From: Pseudomonas sp. PDM15
GTDB lineage: Bacteria > Pseudomonadota > Gammaproteobacteria > Pseudomonadales > Pseudomonadaceae
Assembly (NCBI RefSeq): GCF_014851565.1
Contig: NZ_JACVAA010000006.1
Location: 124,001 to 188,000, forward strand
Length of the DNA: 64,000 nt
Reading direction: 5' to 3'
A model generated the notes under the pieces. That model ran no database searches, had not been told where the DNA came from, and saw only the letters and a list, made by a program, of their open reading frames with translations. This document shows, one piece after another, positions 58,316 through 64,000 of the stretch (positions are counted from its first letter, which is position 1; each line of letters opens with the position of its first letter). A program made the translations under genes and the position numbers.

Positions 58316-59113
58316 ATGCTGCCTTATCCGCAGATTGACCCGGTGGCCATTGCCCTGGGCCCGCTGAAGATCCACTGGTACGGCCTGATGTACCTGGTCG
58401 GCATCGGCGGCGCCTGGTTCCTCGCCAGCCGCCGGCTGAAGGACTTCGACGCCAGCTGGAGCAAGGAGAAGCTCTCCGACCTGGTGTTCTGGGTGGCCAT
58501 GGGCGTGATCCTCGGCGGCCGCCTGGGCTACGCGCTGTTCTACGACCTGTCCGCCTACATGGCCGACCCGCTGAAGATCGTTCGCGTCTGGGAAGGCGGC
58601 ATGTCCTTCCACGGCGGGCTGATCGGCGTGATGCTGGCCACCTGGCTGTTCGGCCGGCGCAACGGCAAGAGCTTCTTCGAGCTGATGGACTTTATCGCCC
58701 CTCTCGTTCCGATCGGCCTGGGCGCGGGGCGCATCGGCAACTTCATCAACTCCGAGCTATGGGGCAAGGTCACCGACGTGCCGTGGGCCATGGTCTTCCC
58801 CAATGGCGGGCCGGACCCGCGTCACCCGTCGCAGCTGTACCAGTTCGCCCTGGAAGGCGTGGCCCTGTTCCTGATCCTCTGGGCCTACTCGCGCAAGCCG
58901 CGTCCGACCATGGCGGTGTCCGGCCTGTTCGCCATCTGCTACGGCATCTTCCGCTTCATCGTCGAATTCGTCCGTGTACCGGACGCCCAGCTCGGCTACC
59001 TTGCCGGCGGCTGGCTGACCATGGGCCAGGTGCTGTGCTTGCCGATGATTCTCGGCGGCCTCGGCCTTATGATTTACGCCTACCGCCGCCAGGCCGTTCA
59101 AGGAGCCGCGTGA
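58316..59113 (+). CDS. lgt: prolipoprotein diacylglyceryl transferase Lgt
   Basis: Lgt moves diacylglycerol from phosphatidylglycerol to the lipobox Cys of prolipoproteins. The 265-residue protein has seven spans, the essential HGGLIGV motif after GGMSF and the Lgt signature [19 protein letters not shown] precedes the ATG. Its TGA overlaps thyA by one base. It should act on LptM of this window. Confidence 0.96.
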   Translation: MLPYPQIDPVAIALGPLKIHWYGLMYLVGIGGAWFLASRRLKDFDASWSKEKLSDLVFWVAMGVILGGRLGYALFYDLSAYMADPLKIVRVWEGGMSFHGGLIGVMLATWLFGRRNGKSFFELMDFIAPLVPIGLGAGRIGNFINSELWGKVTDVPWAMVFPNGGPDPRHPSQLYQFALEGVALFLILWAYSRKPRPTMAVSGLFAICYGIFRFIVEFVRVPDAQLGYLAGGWLTMGQVLCLPMILGGLGLMIYAYRRQAVQGAA

Positions 59114-59907
59114 TGAAACAGTACCTCGACCTGATGCGCCTGGTGCGCCAGACCGGCACCTTCAAGAGCGACCGCACCGGCACCGGCACCTACTCGGTGT
59201 TCGGCCACCAGATGCGCTTCAACCTGGCCGACGGCTTCCCGCTGGTGACCACCAAGAAGTGCCACCTGAAATCCATCATTCACGAGCTACTGTGGTTTCT
59301 CCAGGGCGATACCAACATCAAGTACCTGAAGGACAACGGCGTGCGCATCTGGGACGAGTGGGCCGACGAGAACGGCGACCTTGGCCCGGTGTACGGCTAC
59401 CAGTGGCGCTCGTGGCCGGCGCCGAACGGCGAGTCGATCGACCAGATCAGCAAGCTGATCGAGATGATCAGGAAGAACCCGGACTCGCGCCGCCTGATCG
59501 TCTCCGCCTGGAACCCGGCGCTGGTCGACGAGATGGCCCTGCCGCCGTGCCACACCATGTTCCAGTTCTATGTCGCCGAAGGCCGTCTGAGCTGCCAGCT
59601 GTACCAGCGCTCGGCCGACATCTTCCTCGGCGTGCCCTTCAACATCGCCAGCTACGCCTTGCTGACCCTGATGATTGCCCAGGTCTGCGACCTGCAGCCC
59701 GGCGACTTCGTCTGGACCGGCGGCGACTGCCACCTGTACGCCAACCACATCGAGCAGACCGACCTGCAGCTGACCCGCGAGCCGCTGCCGCTGCCGACCA
59801 TGAAGCTCAACCCCGAGGTGAAGGACCTGTTCGCCTTCAAGTTCGAGGACTTCGAGCTGCAGAACTACCAGGCCCACCCGCACATCGCCGCGCCGGTCGC
59901 GGTGTAA
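59113..59907 (+). CDS. thyA: thymidylate synthase ThyA
   Basis: ThyA methylates dUMP with 5,10-methylene-THF. The 264-residue protein equals E. coli ThyA in length and places the nucleophile Cys146 in [18 protein letters not shown]-like [14 protein letters not shown] and [10 protein letters not shown] follow. The ATG at 59113 shares one base with the lgt stop, coupling the two as in many gammaproteobacteria. Confidence 0.97.
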   Translation: MKQYLDLMRLVRQTGTFKSDRTGTGTYSVFGHQMRFNLADGFPLVTTKKCHLKSIIHELLWFLQGDTNIKYLKDNGVRIWDEWADENGDLGPVYGYQWRSWPAPNGESIDQISKLIEMIRKNPDSRRLIVSAWNPALVDEMALPPCHTMFQFYVAEGRLSCQLYQRSADIFLGVPFNIASYALLTLMIAQVCDLQPGDFVWTGGDCHLYANHIEQTDLQLTREPLPLPTMKLNPEVKDLFAFKFEDFELQNYQAHPHIAAPVAV

Positions 59908-59913
59908 GCCTCG

Positions 59914-59934
59914 TCGGCGGCGTCTGGCCGCCGA
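59914..59934. terminator. hairpin after thyA
   Basis: TCGGCGGC pairs with GCCGCCGA around GTCTG, next to the convergent LysR stop codon. A T-run is lacking, so the role as a terminator is only likely. Confidence 0.5.
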
Positions 59935-60837
59935 TTAGCCGGCCAGCCCGGCCGCCAGGTGGTCGATCAGCACCCGCAGCTTCGGCGGCAGGTGGCGGTT
60001 GGATGGGTACAGCGCCCATGCGGTGCCGTGGTAGGAGCCGGTGTAGCGCCAGTCGCCGAGTACCTGCACCAGCCTGCCATCCGCTAGCGCTTCGGCGGCG
60101 GTGAAGCTCGGCAGGCAGGCGATGCCCAGATGATTGAGCGCGCCGTTGAGGCGCACCTCGCTGTGGTTGCTGGCGAAACGGCCGCGCACGGCCACCGTGC
60201 ACTGCTCGCCATCCTTGGCGAAGTGCCAGCGGTGGTCGTCGGCGCGTTCGTCCAGGTACAGGCAGCGATGGCGCACCAGGTCCTGCGGGTGTTGCGGCGC
60301 ACCCTGGTCGGCCAGGTACTGCGGTGTGGCGCAGAGCAAATGTTCGACTTGGCACAAGGGGCGGCCGGCCATCTGTTCCGGTGGCTGCTCGGTGATGCGG
60401 ATGATCAGGTCGAAGCCCTCGGCGATCGGATCCGGGCTGCGGTCGCTGAGGTTGAGACTGACGTCGACCTCCGGGTGTCTGGCCAGAAAATCCGCCATCA
60501 GCGGTGCGACCAGATACTTGCCGAACGCCTTGGGCACCGACAGGCGCACCTGGCCACGGGCATCGCTCATCAGTCGCTCGCCCACCGCTACGGCCGCCTC
60601 GGCGGCACCGAGCATCTCCCGGCAGCGCTCGAACACCTCGCTGCCGGCCTCGGTCAGGCGCAGGCGCCTGGTCGTGCGTTCCAGCAGGCGCAGGCCCAGT
60701 GCCGCCTCCAGCTGGGCCTGCTGCCGGCTCAGCGCCGAGCCGCTGGTGTGCAGCTGGCGCGCGGCGGCGGAGAAGCTGCCGCACTCCACCACGCGGACGA
60801 AGCTGGCCATCAACGGCAGCAGATTATTCATGCTCAT
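59935..60837 (-). CDS. LysR family transcriptional regulator (CrgA-like)
   Basis: The 300-residue protein has an N-terminal winged helix-turn-helix (FSAAARQLHTSGSALSRQ, residues about 22-40) and a LysR effector domain. Style (VRLSVPKAFGKYLVAPLMADFLARHPEVDVSLNLSDR) fits the DsdC/CrgA-like group. It is divergent from an EamA permease with an 87-base gap and probably controls it. ATG 60831 is an alternative start. Confidence 0.92.
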   Translation of the reverse strand: MSMNNLLPLMASFVRVVECGSFSAAARQLHTSGSALSRQQAQLEAALGLRLLERTTRRLRLTEAGSEVFERCREMLGAAEAAVAVGERLMSDARGQVRLSVPKAFGKYLVAPLMADFLARHPEVDVSLNLSDRSPDPIAEGFDLIIRITEQPPEQMAGRPLCQVEHLLCATPQYLADQGAPQHPQDLVRHRCLYLDERADDHRWHFAKDGEQCTVAVRGRFASNHSEVRLNGALNHLGIACLPSFTAAEALADGRLVQVLGDWRYTGSYHGTAWALYPSNRHLPPKLRVLIDHLAAGLAG

Positions 60838-60924
60838 GAGGAACGAGTCTCATACGGAATGACCTGATTATCGCGATGAGGTTGGCAATGGACAATCGCC
60901 ATATTTCCATCGTGAGCCACCGCC

Positions 60925-61806
60925 ATGACCAGCCTGACCGCCGCCTACCGTTCCCGCCTGCTGCACGGCAGCGACCTGCCCCTACTGCTGGTGGCGCTGG
61001 TGTGGGGTACCAGCTACGGCGTGGCCAAGCAGGCGCTGGTGTTCTACCCGGTGCTGGGTTTCCTCGCCGTGCGCTTCGGCATCACCTTCCTGCTGCTGGC
61101 GCCGCAATTGCGCGGCGAAGGCCGGCGTGCCTGGGTGCCCGGCCTGCCGCTGGGCCTGGCGATGCTGGCGATCTTCCTCTGCGAGACCTACGGCGTGCAG
61201 CTGACCACTGCGAGCAATGCCGCCTTCCTGATCAGTCTGTGCGTGGTGCTCACGCCCTTCGTCGAGTGGCTGATGCTCGGCCAGCGCCCGGACGCGCGCC
61301 TGCTGCCAGCGGTGGTGCTGTCGCTGCTCGGTACCTGGCTGCTCAGTGGTGGCGTCGATCTCGACTTCGGCCTGGGCGACGGCCTGATGCTGGCCGCGGC
61401 GCTGCTGCGCGCCTTCCAGGTGTGCCTGACCCGCCGCCTCACCGCCGACCGTGAGGTGCCACCGCTGGCGCTGACCGCCGTGCAGTCCGGGGTGATCGGC
61501 TTCGGCTGCCTGCTGCTCGGCGCGCTGCTGCTGCCGGGCGGCCTGCCACCGCTGCCGAGCGCGCCGGCGTTCTGGGTCGGCAGCCTGTACCTAGTACTGT
61601 TCGCCACCCTGTTCGCCTTCTACGTGCAGAACTGGGCGCTGGGCCGCAGCAGCCCAACTAGGGTCAGCCTGCTGATGGGCAGCGAGCCGCTGTTCGGCGC
61701 ACTGTTCGCCGTGCTCTGGCTGAGCGAGGAGCTGAGCCTGCAGGCGTGGATCGGCGGACTGCTGATCGTCGCCGCCACCCTGTGGACCAGCCTCGCCAGG
61801 CGCTGA
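60925..61806 (+). CDS. EamA/DMT family transporter
   Basis: This 293-residue inner-membrane protein has ten spans in two EamA halves (LLVALVWGTSYGVAKQAL; ALTAVQSGVIGFGCLLLGAL). DMT permeases export metabolites or amino acids; no substrate is evident. It is divergent from the LysR gene and likely its target. It converges with an unknown coiled protein six bases downstream. Confidence 0.92.
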   Translation: MTSLTAAYRSRLLHGSDLPLLLVALVWGTSYGVAKQALVFYPVLGFLAVRFGITFLLLAPQLRGEGRRAWVPGLPLGLAMLAIFLCETYGVQLTTASNAAFLISLCVVLTPFVEWLMLGQRPDARLLPAVVLSLLGTWLLSGGVDLDFGLGDGLMLAAALLRAFQVCLTRRLTADREVPPLALTAVQSGVIGFGCLLLGALLLPGGLPPLPSAPAFWVGSLYLVLFATLFAFYVQNWALGRSSPTRVSLLMGSEPLFGALFAVLWLSEELSLQAWIGGLLIVAATLWTSLARR

Positions 61807-61812
61807 TCAGGC

Positions 61813-62328
61813 TCAGGAAAGCAGCGTCTTTTCCTCTTCGGCGGAAGCGTTATTGGCCGGGGTGCCATCGGATTTCTCCTCCTGCTCCTTGGCCGCCTGC
61901 AGTTCGGCGCGTTGCTGCATGCGCTCGGCGATCTGCTTCTCGATGGCCTCCTGCTGCTCCGGCGACATGGCGTCGACTTCCTCCTCGGTCAGGCCCATTT
62001 CCTTGAGGATGGCGTCGCGCATCTTCTCGGCATCGCTCATGGCCATGTACTCGTGGAATGCGTCACGGGCCCGGCTGCTGGACGATTCGGCCTTGCCGGC
62101 CAGGCTGCTGCCGGAAGCGTCGCCGCTCTGCAGGCCGACGCGCAGCTTGGCGAAGGATTCCTCGAAGGCCTGTTCGGCCTGGTAGTCGGCCGTCGAGCCG
62201 GAGAAGGTACGTGGCTGCTGAGATGTGGCCACAGCGGCGGGTCCGAGCTCCTCGCTCAGCTGTTTTTCCTTCAGGCGCCTGTCGAAGAGTGCCAGGGCCT
62301 GTTGCGATCCGATGCCAGCGATATTCAT
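61813..62328 (-). CDS. hypothetical Pseudomonas protein, acidic and coiled
   Basis: The 171-residue protein begins MNIAGIGSQQALALFDRRLK, a motif I associate with uncharacterised pseudomonad proteins. Low-complexity Ser/Ala and Gln/Glu-rich helices follow (MSPEQQEAIEKQIAERMQQR), with an acidic tail. No signal peptide, span or catalytic motif. GGAGGG precedes the ATG at 62328. The function is unknown. Confidence 0.75.
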   Translation of the reverse strand: MNIAGIGSQQALALFDRRLKEKQLSEELGPAAVATSQQPRTFSGSTADYQAEQAFEESFAKLRVGLQSGDASGSSLAGKAESSSSRARDAFHEYMAMSDAEKMRDAILKEMGLTEEEVDAMSPEQQEAIEKQIAERMQQRAELQAAKEQEEKSDGTPANNASAEEEKTLLS

Positions 62329-62472
62329 GTTCCCTCCGCGCGTAGCTATGCGCGGGGGCATTGGAGCAAGGCCCGTGCCAGGGTTTTCCTGGCTTTCAAA
62401 TCAATGGCTTGCGTGATGAATAGGCGACCAGAGCGGCAGCATCTGGCCAGCGGCGGCGCGGTATTGCCGCTG

Positions 62473-63846
62473 TCAGCCGCCGAGCACCTCGTTGGTCAGA
62501 GCATCCACCTGTTCGCGCCGCTCGGCCTGCTCCAGGCGCGCCGCGGGATTCAGCGACGACCATTCGGGATGCGCCCGCGCCCGACGCAGTGCCTCGGGCA
62601 GGCGGGCCTCGCGCCAGGCGCTGTCCTGCGGCTGGTCCAGGCGGATCGCCGCGGTCGCCGCATGGCCGCGGGCGAGCAGGGCGGCCAGCAGCTGGCGCTG
62701 ACGCAGGGCGAGCAGGCGCAGTACGTTGTCGTCCACCGTCAGTTCGCGCTGGCCCTTGAGTTTGCCGAGCAGGCGGCCGCCGAAGTTGCGCGCGGTCTGC
62801 AGTCCGCCGCCGGCCAGGGCGCCGAGCAGTGCGGCTGCGCCCAGGGTCACTCCGCCCACCAACAGGTCGATGCCCACCCCGGTGGCTGCACCGGCGGCCA
62901 TGCCGCCGCCGACCTTGACGCCGAGCTGGCGCAGGGTCTCCGGGTTGAACAGGTCGTCGCCCCAGCGCCCGTCCGCCAGCGGCAGGTCGCCGGCCTGGGC
63001 ATCGTCCGGGCGGAAGGCATACAGGCGCAGCAGCGCGTCGACGCACTGCTGCTCGCGCTGGCGCACGGCCTGGTGCAGGGCGGCGATCTCGCCCTGTTCG
63101 ATCTGCGGCTGGGCCGCCACGCTGCGCCGGCAGGCCGCGCAGTCCACCAGCAGCTCGGCGATCAGTCGCGCGCCGGCCTGGTGGCGTGCCTCGCCCTGGG
63201 CCTCGTGGTCGAGGATCAGTCGCTCCAGTTGCGGCCGCGCCGTTTCCACCAGCAGGGCCAGGCTCTCGTACAGGCGGCGCTCGCCATCCAGCGGCGGCGC
63301 CACTGTGTCGAACGCCACCCGCGCGTGCAGGCCGAGACGGGCCAGGGCCTCGCGCCACTCCGGCTCGCGCTGGGCCGCGGCGGCGCCGAAGTTGAGTACC
63401 GGCAGCAACGGCTTGCCGCAGTCGGACAGCACCTGTAGTTCGTCGCGGTACTTGGCCAGCACCGGCTCGCGGGCGTCGATCACGTACAGCCCGGCGTCGC
63501 TGGTCAGCAGCTGGCGCAGCACCTTGGCCTCCTGCTCGAAGCGCTGGCGCGCCTCGGCGCTGTCGAGGAAGCGGGCGATGCGCGCCGGGCCGTCCAGCCG
63601 CTCGCCGGGGCGCTCCAGGCGTTCCAGGTAGTCGAGCAGGGCGATGGCGTCTTCCAGGCCGGGGGTGTCGTAAAGCTCCAGCAGCGGCTCGCCGTCCACC
63701 GACAGGCGCGCGCCCTCGACGTGGCGGGTGGTGCTGGGGCGGTGCGAGACCTCGCCGAAGCCGACATCGCGCAGCAGGGTGCGCAGCAGCGAGGTCTTGC
63801 CGACATTGGTGTGGCCGACCACGGCCAGGCGCAGCGGTTTAGTCAT
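62473..63846 (-). CDS. DUF3482 domain GTPase
   Basis: The 457-residue protein has an N-terminal GTPase domain: P-loop GHTNVGKTS (residues 11-19), switch-I Thr in RPSTTRHVEG and DTPGLEDA. At the expected G4 NKxD position it reads LPVLNFGA, so base recognition is unusual. The DUF3482 part has a Gly/Ala-rich glycine-zipper stretch (VGGGMAAGAATGVGIDLLVG) suggesting membrane insertion. It sits downstream of a gene whose last codons are at the window edge. Confidence 0.9.
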   Translation of the reverse strand: MTKPLRLAVVGHTNVGKTSLLRTLLRDVGFGEVSHRPSTTRHVEGARLSVDGEPLLELYDTPGLEDAIALLDYLERLERPGERLDGPARIARFLDSAEARQRFEQEAKVLRQLLTSDAGLYVIDAREPVLAKYRDELQVLSDCGKPLLPVLNFGAAAAQREPEWREALARLGLHARVAFDTVAPPLDGERRLYESLALLVETARPQLERLILDHEAQGEARHQAGARLIAELLVDCAACRRSVAAQPQIEQGEIAALHQAVRQREQQCVDALLRLYAFRPDDAQAGDLPLADGRWGDDLFNPETLRQLGVKVGGGMAAGAATGVGIDLLVGGVTLGAAALLGALAGGGLQTARNFGGRLLGKLKGQRELTVDDNVLRLLALRQRQLLAALLARGHAATAAIRLDQPQDSAWREARLPEALRRARAHPEWSSLNPAARLEQAERREQVDALTNEVLGG

Positions 63847-63862
63847 GGCAGCTCTCCAGTTG

Positions 63863-63920
63863 GTAGCCCGGATGTAAGCCGGGGCGGAGCTGCCTGCTTT
63901 CCGGATTGCATCCGGGCTAC
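63863..63920. repeat. REP-like inverted repeat, family A copy 3
   Basis: GTAGCCCGGATG and GCATCCGGGCTAC flank a 58-base palindromic element between two codirectional genes, the GTPase gene and its upstream neighbour. Same family as 4387-4444 and 54919-54977. Confidence 0.85.
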
Positions 63921-63924
63921 CCGA

Positions 63925-64000
63925 TCAGTCATGTCCAGCCTCCAGCCAGACCAGTGGCGCCGAATCGGAGAAGGCCAGGCCGAGGCGCTGCAGGGCCTCG
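63925..64000 (-). CDS. C-terminal end of a gene, possibly DUF2868
   Basis: Only 24 residues are visible, ending LGLAFSDSAPLVWLEAGHD then TGA. In pseudomonads the gene upstream of a DUF3482 GTPase usually encodes a DUF2868 membrane protein, so that is the likely identity, by context only. Confidence 0.45.
   Translation of the reverse strand, partial: EALQRLGLAFSDSAPLVWLEAGHD

Overview
The window is a stretch of GC-rich chromosome from a Pseudomonas species. The gene order rep - GGDEF/EAL protein - MATE pump - LysR ... glnK-amtB ... sutA ... xerC-DUF484-dapF-lysA-lptM ... cyaY ... rnk ... cyaA ... argH / algZ-algR-hemC-hemD-hemX-hemY-dsbB-algQ / FKBP / algP - TIGR02444 - ABC-F ... hemB-ppk is, from memory, that of the P. 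aeruginosa region around algR. Several residents are Pseudomonas hallmarks (SutA, AlgQ, AlgP, AlgZ/AlgR). A glnK-amtB1-amtB2 arrangement and REP-type repeats point to a non-aeruginosa member of the genus, perhaps the alcaligenes/stutzeri side; the species cannot be fixed by reading alone. No rRNA, tRNA, prophage, insertion sequence or CRISPR array was found.

Left part (1-21.7 kb): a truncated hypothetical gene, Rep helicase, a phosphodiesterase with a decayed GGDEF domain, a MATE exporter divergent from a LysR regulator, a C26 amidohydrolase, YifB and UbiK. A sigma-54 promoter with an NtrC-like site precedes glnK and two tandem ammonium channel genes. YjbQ and the RNA polymerase factor SutA follow. 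A tightly coupled minus-strand operon lptM-lysA-dapF-DUF484-xerC-yigB-like links lysine/peptidoglycan precursor synthesis to chromosome dimer resolution. Then come an AraC regulator, frataxin CyaY, a DUF1289 protein, Rnk and two small coupled ORFs.

Middle part (21.8-43.3 kb): a lipase, a Cys/Gly-tailed protein lying just after class I adenylate cyclase, small conserved proteins, a GST, a GNAT enzyme and argH. Divergent from argH is the alginate/type IV pilus two-component system algZ-algR, running into the haem genes hemC-hemD-hemX-hemY, then dsbB and algQ. FKBP-type isomerase and the histone-H1-like AlgP are divergent. An ABC-F ATPase, a small MscS channel and a TerC protein follow.

Right part (43.3-64 kb): a LysE exporter, a cytochrome c-FTR1 iron permease fusion, YaiI, a thioesterase, ElbB divergent from a sterol-desaturase-like protein, hemB and ppk. 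A run of accessory genes follows (DUF4399, DUF523, 2OG oxygenase, DUF2059, alpha/beta hydrolase, DUF6436, NRDE protein), then TSUP permease-lgt-thyA, a LysR/EamA divergent pair, an unknown coiled protein and a DUF3482 GTPase with the tail of its upstream partner.

The least explained structure lies between genes: two REP-type repeat families (five copies), some of which supply stop codons of neighbouring genes; a 128-bp MITE-like element upstream of cyaA with a solo end 30 kb away; and several convergent pairs whose stop codons overlap or sit in hairpin loops. I did not find a clear new multi-gene system. The best candidates for follow-up are the CyaA-linked Cys/Gly-rich protein, the two coupled small ORFs next to rnk, and the DUF3482 GTPase pair.
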